From Acidiphilium sp. 37-60-79 (GTDB lineage: Bacteria > Pseudomonadota > Alphaproteobacteria > Acetobacterales > Acetobacteraceae): a DNA stretch of 64,000 nt. Shown one piece after another: positions 39,848 to 49,435 of the stretch. The notes beneath the pieces were generated by a model. It saw nothing but the letters and a program-made list of their open reading frames with translations. It did no database searches and was not told the DNA's origin. The translations under genes were made by a program, and so were the position numbers. Location of the stretch: assembly GCA_002279355.1 (NCBI GenBank), contig NCBV01000004.1, positions 1-64,000 on the forward strand, written 5' to 3'. Positions within the stretch are counted from its first letter, which is position 1; every line of letters starts with the position of its first letter.

Positions 39848-42487
39848 TTATTTCAGCAGCGAGTTCAGCAGATTTTGCGGACCTTGCAAGAGGCGGGGTG
39901 TTTTGTTCGCCGGTTGGGTCTGGTTGGAGCCGGGGCTCGCGAAGGCGGCTGCGGGCGCTGGCCCCGGATGTCCCATGCGCGCCTGCGCGAGCGCCATACG
40001 GCATCCTTGCGCGTTGGGTGGGCTGGTGATGCCGAGGGCTTGGGTAACGTTGCCGAGCAACGACCCGCCTTGATTGGCGCCGAACCGTTGCGCGAGCGCC
40101 GCCGCAGCACCGCGATAGGCTCCGGCCGGGGCTAGGCCGAAATGCGGATGGGCCAACGGGCCGGAGAGACCAACCGCAACGGGCAAGCTACTCCCCCCGA
40201 CCCGCACGGTTGGCAAAAATACCAAATGGAGCCGCTCGGCCCCCAGATCGACATTGCCCGTGCCGGTGAGCGCCAGCTTGCTCGAATCAAGGGTAAAAGC
40301 GCTCAGCCCGGCGATACCGTGACGGGCATTGAGCCGGGCCGCGAAGCAGCGCAGCGCCACCGGGCCGGGCTGCGCAAGAGCGCCGGACGGCAACCCGACA
40401 CTGGTCAGCATGGGCGCCACCACGCGGCCGAGCGCCGCGCCATCGATACTGCCATTCACGGCGGAAACCCCCACCGCCCCATTGAGCCGCGCGGCAATGC
40501 CATGCGCGGTCTCGCCGCTGCCCGACAGGTCGGCATAGAGCTGCGCGGTGCCGTTGCTGCCGCCGGAACCCGGTAAGCCGAGTAGCCTGAGCAATGATTG
40601 CACGCGAAAGGCCGGAGCTTGGGCGGTGAATGTCAGAAACGGCGGGGTTGCATTGGCACTGACGCTGAGCTGGGCGGAGATTGCCCCGCCAGGGAGTTGC
40701 GCGTCGAGCGGGCGGATGGTGAGCTGGCCCTGATTGAGCAGCGCGTGCACCACAATCGCCTGATAATCGGCTTTGCCATCGGTCAAATGCCCGATGGAGA
40801 GTTCGATATTGAAATTGGCTTGATGCAGCAGGCCAAACGGCAAGGCGGTATCGGGGATCACCGTGGCGGTGCCGGAGGGTGGCGCGGCTTGCTGGGGGGC
40901 CGCATTGGGCTTGGGCGGCGTTGGCGGCTGCTTGGGCCAAGCGGCGCGGAGCGCAGCCAGATCGACCCGGGGGGCGTTGATCACCGCCTGGATATCGGGG
41001 GTGGCGGCGAAATCGATGGTCGCGGCGCCGCCGATCTGGGCTTGGTCGGCGCTGATCGCGACTTGATCGAGTGCGATCGCGTGGCGCAGCCCGTGCTGGT
41101 TCGGGTCGGTCAGTACGGCGGCGGCGGCGAGGTTGGTCAATTTGGGCAAACCCACACCCATCAGCGTGCCGAGCGGTGCGAGGTTCGGTGTTTGGAGGTG
41201 CAGCGCAAGATCGACACCGGAGAGGGTTTGCGGTTGGCTGATGGCTCCTTGGATCGTGGCGGTGGCATTGGCGATGGTGGCGTGCAGATCGATATTGAGC
41301 GGCGGCGGCGCGCGGTTTGATGCGGGTTTAGCCGATGATGGTGCGATCAAGCCGGCGAGAACCGGGCCGAGCGGGCCGATGGTGCCGTTGAGCTGCACGG
41401 GCTGGCCGGATTGAGTGCCGGCGAGGCCGATGGTTAGGGGTTGATCGAGCGATGGCATGGCCGCGGTGAAGGCGGTGAGGCGCAATCCGGGCCGCCATGG
41501 GGTGAGATCAGACGCGCCGATGGCGAGCCGCGCATCGGTGATGCTGGGGAGCGCGCCGGGCTGGCTGAGACCGATATTGGCGGTGAGGCTGATATTTTGC
41601 GCGGGCGGAAGGTGCGTGCCGGGGAGATAGGGGTTTACCGAGGCTAAATCCGGTAATTGGCCGCTGAATTTTGCGGTAATCCCTTGGATTCTGGCCGGAT
41701 CGGCGATCCTGCCGCGCAGCGAGAACTGCCCGCCAGCGGCATGCAGCGTCAGATCGACCGGCCAAGGGTGCGCGCTGCTGCCCGGTGCCTGGCTTAGCAA
41801 GCGGGCGATGGGGCCGATTTGGCCGGCGAGGGAGAGCGTTTGGCCGTTGAGCTGTGCGGTCATCGCCACATGCAGGGGCGCATTAAGGCTGGTTGCGTGG
41901 CCGGTGAAATGGCGAATTTTGATGGTTTCTGGCGCGATGGCCGGCTGGGCGGCGGCGATCGGGGCTGGGCGATGATTGATGATGATGCTGGCGTTGACGA
42001 TACTGACCGATTGCAGGCCGATTTGGCGATGGTGGGTGACTGTGGCGTGCGGATGCGCCAGCGCCGCCGAAAGCCCGCCCCCGCTCGCGGGTTGAGCAAA
42101 AACCCAATCGCCGATGCCCGCTTCGTTGCGCTCGAGCGTCAGCACCGGATTGATCAGGCGGAGCGAGACGATATCGACCGAACCGCGCAGCAATGGCAGC
42201 AGCGATACGCGCGCTTGCAAACGCGGCAGGCTCAGCAAGGTGGGATCGGGAAAGCCCGCAGGATTGGCGACGGTGATGCCCGAGGCGGTGATGGTCGGGG
42301 TCAGGGAGACCCCCATATGCAGCGGTCCCGCAATGGTGACCGGACGATGGGTGGCATGCTCCATCGCTGTGATGATTTGCGGCTTGTAGCGGTTGGGATT
42401 GAAGCGCGCGACGATGATCAGGATCGCAGCAATCGGCACGATGACGATTAGGCCGATGATGATGAGAACAATCCGTCGCAACCGCAT
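39848..42487 (-). CDS. AsmA family protein
   Basis: An 879-residue protein with an N-terminal membrane anchor (IVLIIIGLIVIVPIAAILIIV) and a long periplasmic part. The AsmA N-terminal domain covers roughly residues 1-130 (PVTIAGPLHMGVSLTPTITA, VDIVSLRLINPVLTL), and the AsmA C-terminal domain lies near 590-830. AsmA-type proteins are thought to bridge the periplasm for lipid movement or control of outer-membrane composition. GGAGA precedes ATG 42487. It is followed closely by the ATP12 gene. Confidence 0.9.
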   Translation of the reverse strand: MRLRRIVLIIIGLIVIVPIAAILIIVARFNPNRYKPQIITAMEHATHRPVTIAGPLHMGVSLTPTITASGITVANPAGFPDPTLLSLPRLQARVSLLPLLRGSVDIVSLRLINPVLTLERNEAGIGDWVFAQPASGGGLSAALAHPHATVTHHRQIGLQSVSIVNASIIINHRPAPIAAAQPAIAPETIKIRHFTGHATSLNAPLHVAMTAQLNGQTLSLAGQIGPIARLLSQAPGSSAHPWPVDLTLHAAGGQFSLRGRIADPARIQGITAKFSGQLPDLASVNPYLPGTHLPPAQNISLTANIGLSQPGALPSITDARLAIGASDLTPWRPGLRLTAFTAAMPSLDQPLTIGLAGTQSGQPVQLNGTIGPLGPVLAGLIAPSSAKPASNRAPPPLNIDLHATIANATATIQGAISQPQTLSGVDLALHLQTPNLAPLGTLMGVGLPKLTNLAAAAVLTDPNQHGLRHAIALDQVAISADQAQIGGAATIDFAATPDIQAVINAPRVDLAALRAAWPKQPPTPPKPNAAPQQAAPPSGTATVIPDTALPFGLLHQANFNIELSIGHLTDGKADYQAIVVHALLNQGQLTIRPLDAQLPGGAISAQLSVSANATPPFLTFTAQAPAFRVQSLLRLLGLPGSGGSNGTAQLYADLSGSGETAHGIAARLNGAVGVSAVNGSIDGAALGRVVAPMLTSVGLPSGALAQPGPVALRCFAARLNARHGIAGLSAFTLDSSKLALTGTGNVDLGAERLHLVFLPTVRVGGSSLPVAVGLSGPLAHPHFGLAPAGAYRGAAAALAQRFGANQGGSLLGNVTQALGITSPPNAQGCRMALAQARMGHPGPAPAAAFASPGSNQTQPANKTPRLLQGPQNLLNSLLK

Positions 42488-42525
42488 GCGGGGTCTCCTT
42501 CTAAACGATGCCCATTTACGCTATT

Positions 42526-42600
42526 GCGCGGCTCACGTCACCGCTACGCCGTGGCGCGGCTCACGTCACCGCTACGCCGTGGCGCGGCTCGCGTCACCGC
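42526..42600. repeat. 28-bp tandem repeat between two genes
   Basis: The unit starting GCGCGGCTCACGTCACCGC is 28 bp long and occurs at 42526, 42554 and, partly and with changes, at 42582. The array fills the gap between the 630-residue protein's stop and the asmA start. It could stabilise or attenuate the transcript between them. There are no spacers, so it is not a CRISPR array. Confidence 0.85.
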
Positions 42601-42608
42601 GACGGCGC

Positions 42609-44501
42609 TCAGAAGCCAAACATATGATCGAGCGAAAACGCGCCATCGCGCCGCCTTTTGCCATGATAGCCGAACAGGCGGCAGGTGGTATCGCGGATCA
42701 GCACATAGCCGTCCTCGGCCGATTTGAGGGCATCCGGCGCAAAAATTTGGTGCGGGGCGACCATGCGCGAACCGGAACAGGGGATATGCACGGGCATCTC
42801 TGCGACGATGTTGCCGGTTTTATCATGCAAAATCAGAGTGGTATCGGATTGTGGATGCCAAGGCGCCGATGCCGGATAAATCAACACCGCGAAGCTTTCC
42901 TGCTCTTTGGTGCCGAGATCCAGAAACAGCCTGGTCGACAGGCCGGGCGGCGGGCCGGCATAGGATTGCGGTTCGTTTTTCCAGGTCATTAATGTGTTGA
43001 AAATATGCGCGCCGAAGCTGGTTTCGGCGGCATGGCTCTGATCGCGGCGTTCATAGCGAAACAACCCATGCAACCAGCCATCGGCGTCACCGCCTTGCGA
43101 AAAATCATACACGAGCTCGCCATGCCCGCCATCATGCAGCATATCGGGGGGCAAAACCGTATCCAGATCGACTGCCACGGCGTGATCGCGCGCGAGCAGC
43201 CCGAGCGGATGGCGGGTGACCAGGGTGCCATCCGGCGCAAAAATATCAAGCCGGAGCGGCAGCGTGTCCTGGCGATGCGCCATCGGGGTGGGTAAGCCGA
43301 TGGTGGAGAAATCGCGCCGGGGCAGGATGGGGAATGGCAGCAAAAATCCGCGCCCGAGCAGCGGCGACAGCGTTTTGATCGACGGATCTGGCGCCAGATC
43401 GGCGCGTTCGACATTGATATGGGCGATGCGGGTGCGCTGGTTACGCACCACCTCATAACGCGGGCGAACCAGATGGCGTCCGGCGCGTAGCTCGGTTTGT
43501 GCGGGCCAATGCAGGCCGGGCAGCAGGGTCGCGACGTCAATCGCGCGGGTTGCGAAGGGCGGGATCGGCTCATCAATGGGCGCTGGCTGTTCCGCGCCCA
43601 TCCGATCAAGGCTGATGGCACCGCTGGGGATGGTTACGGCGTGGCTATTTTGCACCCAGAGGATGACCTGCTCATCCGGGCGCGGGGCCGGTAGTCCGGC
43701 GAAACGCTCGGATGGCCAGGCATTGGCGTCATGGGTGCACGACAGGCTGCCGCTCCCATCGGTCGCGTAGGTATCCAGCGCATATTTCACCACATCATGG
43801 CCAGCGACGCCGATGGCGTGGATGAATAATTGGCCGGTGAACGGGCCGAGCTGATGCGCCGCCCGCACGGCCTGGCTATCGAGGGTGATGCTGGCTGCGC
43901 CGGGCGGGATTGGCTGCTCGAATTCGGCGCGGATCACGCCGTCGCCATCATAGAGCCGGAGCCAAAATTTTACGCTGGTCGCGCCATAGCCCGACCAGTA
44001 ATTGGCGGTGATCAGGCGGGTGGCCAAATGATCGTCATCGCGAAACAGCACGAAATTGGTGGCAAAATTCAGCGGGTCGAGATAGCGGCGGCGATTGGTC
44101 AGCATCGCGTCCGGCAGGCGCACCGCATCGAGGCTGATGATGGTGGTGCTGGCGGGCAAAATTGCGCGCAGCCGTGCGACTAGACGCTGGGCATCGAAGG
44201 CGGCGATCAGCACCATATCCGCACCCGCCTGCGGCAAATCGGTCAACGGTTGGGTGCGATACCCCGCGCGGTCGGTGCCGAGGGCTAGCGTGTTATCGAC
44301 ATAAAGGCCGGCCACCGGAAAATCCGGCGCGAGGGCGCGCAGTGGGGCAAAAATTCCATCCGGATCAAACACCGCAAGGTGCCGCGCCTCGCGCAATTGC
44401 GCGGCGAGCAGGGCTAATTTTTCGGCGGCTAGCGGATGGGCGAGCGCTTTATAGACGCTATTGCCGCCGCGCACATTATCGAATGTTTCAATATCGAGCA
44501 T
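42609..44501 (-). CDS. Unrecognised 630-residue protein
   Basis: I do not recognise a domain. No signal peptide or clear membrane segment is visible. The N-terminal 150 residues (LDIETFDNVRGGNSVYKALA, then LAVFDPDGIFAPLRALAPDF and DMVLIAAFDAQRLVARL) look like a Rossmann-type alpha/beta domain. The rest appears mostly beta, with repeated PLRLDIFAPDGTLV-like strands. It starts 3 nt after the ELM1-like gene and follows the glycosyltransferase in the same run, so a role in glycan or cell-surface metabolism is possible. A tandem repeat follows its stop. Confidence 0.75.
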   Translation of the reverse strand: MLDIETFDNVRGGNSVYKALAHPLAAEKLALLAAQLREARHLAVFDPDGIFAPLRALAPDFPVAGLYVDNTLALGTDRAGYRTQPLTDLPQAGADMVLIAAFDAQRLVARLRAILPASTTIISLDAVRLPDAMLTNRRRYLDPLNFATNFVLFRDDDHLATRLITANYWSGYGATSVKFWLRLYDGDGVIRAEFEQPIPPGAASITLDSQAVRAAHQLGPFTGQLFIHAIGVAGHDVVKYALDTYATDGSGSLSCTHDANAWPSERFAGLPAPRPDEQVILWVQNSHAVTIPSGAISLDRMGAEQPAPIDEPIPPFATRAIDVATLLPGLHWPAQTELRAGRHLVRPRYEVVRNQRTRIAHINVERADLAPDPSIKTLSPLLGRGFLLPFPILPRRDFSTIGLPTPMAHRQDTLPLRLDIFAPDGTLVTRHPLGLLARDHAVAVDLDTVLPPDMLHDGGHGELVYDFSQGGDADGWLHGLFRYERRDQSHAAETSFGAHIFNTLMTWKNEPQSYAGPPPGLSTRLFLDLGTKEQESFAVLIYPASAPWHPQSDTTLILHDKTGNIVAEMPVHIPCSGSRMVAPHQIFAPDALKSAEDGYVLIRDTTCRLFGYHGKRRRDGAFSLDHMFGF

Positions 44502-44504
44502 CAG

Positions 44505-45482
44505 CTACCATCCCAGACAATGGCGCAGCGCGTCGGCCGCGGCCGGTGTATCGTTCAACGGATCGGTGGACCAGCTTTCCAGCCGCCCGGCAAACCAGCG
44601 GGCACGGCCGCGCACCACCATATCCTCCATAAAGGCGCCGATCCGCGCCGAGCGGCCCGGCAAGCGGGCGAGCATCACCGGCGCGCGGGTGGCGACCGCC
44701 TCGGACACCATCGAGACCGAATCGGCGGTAACGATGATCGCGTTGGCCAAAGCGAGCATGCCAAAATACGGATTGTCGCCCCGCATATCCCAGATATAGG
44801 CGCCGAGCGGAGCAAGCGCATCGGTCAGGATCGCTCGGGCCGAGGCCGAGGTGCGGCGCGACGGCGTGAGCATCAAGCCGACGCGATCACGCTGCATCAT
44901 CGCGGCGAGGTCAGCGGCGAGGCTACGCGCAGTCTGATCATCGAGCCGGTAGCGACCATTCGAACCACCGATCAGCACGGCGACCAGCGGACGGGGCAAC
45001 CCGGCGAGTCGGCCGGACCATTGCCGTGCTGCATCGGTGAGGCTGGCCTGCGTGACGCGGTGCAAGGCGGTGCGGGCGATGAATATGTTCGGCCCGCTGA
45101 GCCGGTCATGCGGGGCGGCGATAACCAGATCAAACCGTCTTGGATCGAGCCTGGGATTTTGGATGATCACCGCCGGACGATCAGGGCGGCGCAATTCGGC
45201 GAGCAGCCGTGCCGCAGCACCCCCGCAGCCGATCAGCACATCCCCCGCGGGTGGCGCCAACAGTGACGGTACCACCACTCGGCGGGCACCCGGCCATAAT
45301 TTTGGCGATAGCAGCGACCAGGGCGCGCGCGGGCGCATGATCCGATAATCGGCATGCAATTCTGCCGCATCGACCAGACCTTGGGCTTGGGCGCGCAGCC
45401 CGGCCAGATCGGTGGTGTAGACCAAGGCCAGCTTGGTTGGGTCCGGCGACGCGGCTGGGAGCGGTTGGGGCGTGGTGACCAT
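44505..45482 (-). CDS. ELM1/DUF1022 family protein
   Basis: A 325-residue protein related to the mitochondrial-fission ELM1 (DUF1022) family, which has a glycosyltransferase-B-like fold. Conserved blocks are VAVLIGGSNGRYRL, LMLTPSRRTSASARAILTDA, GDNPYFGMLALANAIIVTAD and DSVSMVSEAVATRAPV. The bacterial role is uncertain; the fold and the neighbouring glycosyltransferase suggest sugar transfer. It follows the glycosyltransferase after 31 nt and precedes the unknown protein by 3 nt. Confidence 0.8.
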   Translation of the reverse strand: MVTTPQPLPAASPDPTKLALVYTTDLAGLRAQAQGLVDAAELHADYRIMRPRAPWSLLSPKLWPGARRVVVPSLLAPPAGDVLIGCGGAAARLLAELRRPDRPAVIIQNPRLDPRRFDLVIAAPHDRLSGPNIFIARTALHRVTQASLTDAARQWSGRLAGLPRPLVAVLIGGSNGRYRLDDQTARSLAADLAAMMQRDRVGLMLTPSRRTSASARAILTDALAPLGAYIWDMRGDNPYFGMLALANAIIVTADSVSMVSEAVATRAPVMLARLPGRSARIGAFMEDMVVRGRARWFAGRLESWSTDPLNDTPAAADALRHCLGW

Positions 45483-45513
45483 GCCGGGGTTTTGCGAGTG
45501 TGCTCGGGTTTCG

Positions 45514-46716
45514 TCAATCGAGGCGGGCGATACCGCAGGATTGCAACGCCGTCGCCAGCGGATCGAGCGTCAAGGACGAGCTGGCATAAGCCTTGCCCCG
45601 GGCCGCCAAGGACGCACGTTCAACCGGGTCATCGGCCAAGCGACGCAACCAATGCACGGCGGCGTCGTGATCAGGTTCGGCCCAGCGTGCGCCGGAGACC
45701 GCATAATCGCCGCGCTGCTCGATGACCGGCACCAGCCGATACGGCACCAAGGCGGCACTCTGCTCATTCATAAACTGCATCGAACCCGACCAGCCGGTGG
45801 CGATCACTGGAATACCGCGCAGCATCGCCTCGGCGGGCACCAGCCCGAACCCTTCGGCGCGATGGAGCGACAGCAAAATATCGGAACTAGCGAGCAAAGT
45901 GCGCATCTCAGCGCCGGTCCAGGTCGCGTCGATGAGCCGGATATTGGGACTGGCGCCGATGGCATCGCGAATTTGCGCGAGATCGCGCGGGAACAGGCTT
46001 GCGCCGACAAGCTTGAGCAGCAGCAGCCGGTCGGGCCGATCGCCGAAGGCGGCGCGAAAGGATGCAATCGCGCCGAGCGGGTTTTTGCGGGTGAAACTCG
46101 CACCGAGATTGGCAATCACGGTGACAACAACCGTCCCGTCCGGCAGGCCGAGCGCCGCCCGGTCGGCCATCGCGGGCACGAGGGTGGCGGCGAGCGGATA
46201 GGGTACCACGCGAACCCGGCCCGGCATGATCGCGTCCAACGCGGTTGCGGTAAAGCCCGTTGGCGCCCAGACTTCATGGACGAAATCAGTATTTTTGTGC
46301 CAGGCGGCGGGGACGGTTTCGATTTCCCAATTCCAAAAGCCAATCACCCGGCGACCGCGCAGAAAATCGTGCGGTGCGCGGGCGAGCAGCAGCGGCAATG
46401 ACGGCGCATTGACATGCAGGATTAGCGCCGCACCCGCGACAGGGTGTGCTGGCGCTGGTCGATGACCGATAGCGAGCTCGATCGCGCCTGCATCGGCATG
46501 CAGGGCCGCGACACCGCTATGGAGCAGGCGCGCCGCTTCGCCTAGGCCGGAAATACGGCCCATTTCGCCGACAATCTGCACGCCCAGGCTTGTGGCTGGC
46601 GGGGGGCGATTGGGGCGCGGAGCGGCAATGCGCGAAGCGGTTTGCAACGCAGCGCGACGCAGGCGCTGCGGCACCAGACGCCACATGCGGTGCAGAAATG
46701 CCAGCCTCTCAGCCAT
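45514..46716 (-). CDS. Glycosyltransferase family 4-like
   Basis: A 400-residue GT-B glycosyltransferase. The C-terminal nucleotide-sugar domain holds HRAEGFGLVPAEAMLRGIPV, the E-x7-E type motif of GT4 enzymes, preceded by ASFTRKNPLGAIASFRAAFG. The N-terminal half has GEMGRISGLGEAARLLHSG. It should transfer a sugar to a lipid, polysaccharide or protein; the acceptor is unknown. Start ATG 46716 has AGGAG six bases upstream; an upstream extension to 46755 lacks one. It leads the glycan-like minus-strand run and is divergent from the deacylase gene. Confidence 0.87.
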   Translation of the reverse strand: MAERLAFLHRMWRLVPQRLRRAALQTASRIAAPRPNRPPPATSLGVQIVGEMGRISGLGEAARLLHSGVAALHADAGAIELAIGHRPAPAHPVAGAALILHVNAPSLPLLLARAPHDFLRGRRVIGFWNWEIETVPAAWHKNTDFVHEVWAPTGFTATALDAIMPGRVRVVPYPLAATLVPAMADRAALGLPDGTVVVTVIANLGASFTRKNPLGAIASFRAAFGDRPDRLLLLKLVGASLFPRDLAQIRDAIGASPNIRLIDATWTGAEMRTLLASSDILLSLHRAEGFGLVPAEAMLRGIPVIATGWSGSMQFMNEQSAALVPYRLVPVIEQRGDYAVSGARWAEPDHDAAVHWLRRLADDPVERASLAARGKAYASSSLTLDPLATALQSCGIARLD

Positions 46717-46799
46717 TTTTACTCCTATCCAAGACGATCGTTGATGGAATCGCACGACCGAGAGTTGCGAAGCCGCGATCTGTTGTTAAAGTAACCGGC

Positions 46800-47873
46800 A
46801 TGGCTGATGGAGACCAGGGGCTTTCAGAACCGGCCGCACCGATGACCGTGGCATCGGCGGCGCGGGTGGAAACCGGTTCGGTGACCACCGAATGGGTGAA
46901 TGCGACGCCGGATCAGGACATGGCGACGCTGAGCGAGGCCCAAACGCTCCCGCATTTCACCGTCGCGCTCGATGCGCCCGATCTGTCGCCCTGGCGCGCC
47001 GGTAATTGCGGCGTGGAGGGGTTTTGGAGCTTCGATGCGCCAAACCCAGGCCCGCATGTGGTGCTGATTGCCTTGATCCATGGCAATGAAATTGCCGGCG
47101 CGATTGCGCTGGAGGCGATGCTGCGCGCAGGTATGCGCCCGGTGCGCGGCCGCTTGACCATCGGCTTTGCCAATCTCGACGCCTATGAGCGGTTCGACCC
47201 GGCACGGCCGATTGCCTCACGCTTTATCGATGAAGATATGAACCGGGTTTGGAGCCCGGCTTTGCTCGATGGGGCGCGCCGATCACGCGAGCTCGACCGC
47301 GCGCGGGCGATGCGCACCATCATCGAGAGTGCGGACATGGTGCTCGATTTGCACTCGATGCTCTGGCCGTCCGAACCGCTGATGCTGTGCGGCTCGGGCG
47401 CACGCGGCAAGGCGCTGGCGCTCGCACTCGGCACGCCCGATTTGGTGGTTGCCGATTCCGGCCATGCGGGCGGACGGCGCTTGATCGATTATCCGCGTTT
47501 CACCCATTCGATGAACGATGCAGCCTGTGTGCTGGTCGAAGCCGGTCAGCATTGGCTGGCGCCGACGGTTGCGCAAATGCAGGCAACCATTGCCGCCTTG
47601 CTGCGCCATAGCGGGCTGAGCGACGCGCCCCTCGCGCATCGTCCGCCGCCGCGCTTTGCCGAGGTGACCGAGCTGGTCACCGCGATGACCGACCGGTTTC
47701 AGTTCGCGCGCCGGTTTGCAGGGGGCGACATCATTGCCCGCCGGGGCACGCTGATCGGGTATGATGGCGGGCGGGAAATTCGCACCCCGCATGATGATTG
47801 TTTGCTGATCATGCCAAGCCTATGGACCTCGCGGCTGCATACGGCGGTGCGGCTGGCGCGGTTCATTCGCTAA
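46800..47873 (+). CDS. Succinylglutamate desuccinylase/aspartoacylase-like zinc hydrolase
   Basis: A 357-residue member of the AstE/AspA M14-like family. The zinc motif H94-x-x-E97 occurs in ALIHGNEIAGAIAL, and the third ligand is likely the His of MVLDLHSMLWPSE near residue 184. These enzymes remove an acyl group from amino-acid derivatives. The exact substrate cannot be told. Start ATG 46800 is used; an ATG at 46842 would also fit the family, since the first 40 residues are not conserved. Its stop overlaps that of the DNA ligase gene, which runs the other way, by 4 nt. Confidence 0.82.
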   Translation: MADGDQGLSEPAAPMTVASAARVETGSVTTEWVNATPDQDMATLSEAQTLPHFTVALDAPDLSPWRAGNCGVEGFWSFDAPNPGPHVVLIALIHGNEIAGAIALEAMLRAGMRPVRGRLTIGFANLDAYERFDPARPIASRFIDEDMNRVWSPALLDGARRSRELDRARAMRTIIESADMVLDLHSMLWPSEPLMLCGSGARGKALALALGTPDLVVADSGHAGGRRLIDYPRFTHSMNDAACVLVEAGQHWLAPTVAQMQATIAALLRHSGLSDAPLAHRPPPRFAEVTELVTAMTDRFQFARRFAGGDIIARRGTLIGYDGGREIRTPHDDCLLIMPSLWTSRLHTAVRLARFIR

Positions 47874-49435
47874 CCCAAAAGCGCCTGCGCGGTCGCCAGC
47901 GTGTCGGCGTCGGCGGCTGATTTGTCGGGGCGCAGGCGCAAAATGCGCGGAAAACGGAGCGCAATGCCGGATTTATGGCGGGTTGAGCGCTGCGCCGCGT
48001 CAAAGCCGATTTCCAGCACAATGCCCGGCTCGACCTCGCGCACCGGCCCGTAGCTCGCCACGGTATGAGTGCGAATCCAGTGATCGAGGCGGACAAGTTC
48101 GGCGTCGGTATAGCCGGAATAGGCTTTGCCCACCGGCACCAAACGGCGATCCTCGGTCCAGACGCCGAATGTATAGTCCGAATAAAACGAGCTGCGTTTG
48201 CCATGGCCGCGCTGGGCATACATCAACACGCAATCCAGGCTGAGCGGGTCGCGTTTCCATTTCCACCACAGGCCTTTGGGCCGCCCGCCAACATAGGGGC
48301 TGGCGCCGGCTTTGAGCATGAGCCCTTCGATGGCGTCGCGCCGCGCCTGATCGCGCAGCGCCGCGAGGTCGGCTGCGGCGCAAAACGGGATTTGCGGCGA
48401 GAGATCCATCATCGCGGGGTTGGTTGCAGCAAACCAGGCTTCCAGTCGCGCCCGGCGCGCATCGAAGGGCAGTGCGCGCAGATCCTCAGCACCATCGAAT
48501 AATATGTCATACAGCCGCACCGCGACCGGATAGGCCGCGCGTTGGCGCGCAGAGACGGTTTTACGATTGAGCCGCTGCTGCAAATCCGCGAACGGCGCCA
48601 CCACCCCGTCGCGGATCACCAGCAATTCGCCATCGAGCACCGCATGGAACGTCATTGCGCCGATAATCTCGGGGAAGCTCGCGGAAATATCATCGGCCCC
48701 GCGCGAATAAAGCCGCCGACCGCTGGGCGTGGCGGCGAGTTGCACGCGAATCCCGTCCCATTTCCATTCGGCGCGATAATCGGCCCAATTCAAGCTCGCT
48801 TGATCGGCTGCCTCCAGCGGGTGGGCCAACATTGGCGGGCGAAACATCGGGGTGGTGCCGGGTTCGGGCCGGGGCGCACGGCGCTCCAGCCAATCGAATA
48901 ACGCCTGATAAGGTGGGGTCAGCCCATGCCAGATTTCCTCGATCGCATCGATCTCCACGGAAAATTGCTGCGCTAGCGCCAATTTCGCCAAACGCAACGA
49001 GGCGCCGACGCGCAAGCCCCCGGTGAGCAGCTTGATCAAAGCGATGCGGGTGGACAGATCACTCTGATCGAGCCAAGCGCCGATCACGGCGGGAACGTCA
49101 CTGCGCGGCAGGCTGCGCAATTGGGCGACGACGTGATCCAGAGCGGGCGGCGCGACCTCCCCCTGCGTTGGCCAGATCAGCGCGATGGTTTCCGCGAGAT
49201 CACCGACAAAATCATAGGAGAGTGCAAATAAAGTCGGATCGACGCGGGTGGCGACCAATGCGCGCAGCATGGCTGGCTTGGCCCCCGGAAAATCGAGCGC
49301 GCCAGCAATCGCGGCGAGCGCGAAGCCACGTTCAGGATCAGGCCGATGGGCGAAAAAATCGGCAAGGAGCGTCATTTTCGCGTGGCGTCCTGTGGTGTAG
49401 AGCAACCGCTCCAGCAAGGTGGCAAAATCCTTCAT
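47870..49435 (-). CDS. ATP-dependent DNA ligase of the ligase-associated repair set
   Basis: A 521-residue ATP-dependent DNA ligase. The adenylation motif is EWKWDGIR with the nucleophile K225 in K-x-D-G; VLDGELLV and EGLMLKAG are later nucleotidyltransferase motifs, and WWKWKRD is motif V. The N-terminal DNA-binding domain is present. It starts 4 nt inside the exonuclease stop, and the helicase and PdeM are next door. This four-gene set is known as a conserved bacterial DNA-repair module of uncertain biochemical target. Organisms with it also have NAD-dependent LigA. Confidence 0.95.
   Translation of the reverse strand: MKDFATLLERLLYTTGRHAKMTLLADFFAHRPDPERGFALAAIAGALDFPGAKPAMLRALVATRVDPTLFALSYDFVGDLAETIALIWPTQGEVAPPALDHVVAQLRSLPRSDVPAVIGAWLDQSDLSTRIALIKLLTGGLRVGASLRLAKLALAQQFSVEIDAIEEIWHGLTPPYQALFDWLERRAPRPEPGTTPMFRPPMLAHPLEAADQASLNWADYRAEWKWDGIRVQLAATPSGRRLYSRGADDISASFPEIIGAMTFHAVLDGELLVIRDGVVAPFADLQQRLNRKTVSARQRAAYPVAVRLYDILFDGAEDLRALPFDARRARLEAWFAATNPAMMDLSPQIPFCAAADLAALRDQARRDAIEGLMLKAGASPYVGGRPKGLWWKWKRDPLSLDCVLMYAQRGHGKRSSFYSDYTFGVWTEDRRLVPVGKAYSGYTDAELVRLDHWIRTHTVASYGPVREVEPGIVLEIGFDAAQRSTRHKSGIALRFPRILRLRPDKSAADADTLATAQALLG

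Noticed and set aside
42526-42600. Possible CRISPR array
   Set aside because: Repeats are directly adjacent with no spacers and only 2.7 copies; it is a simple tandem repeat.
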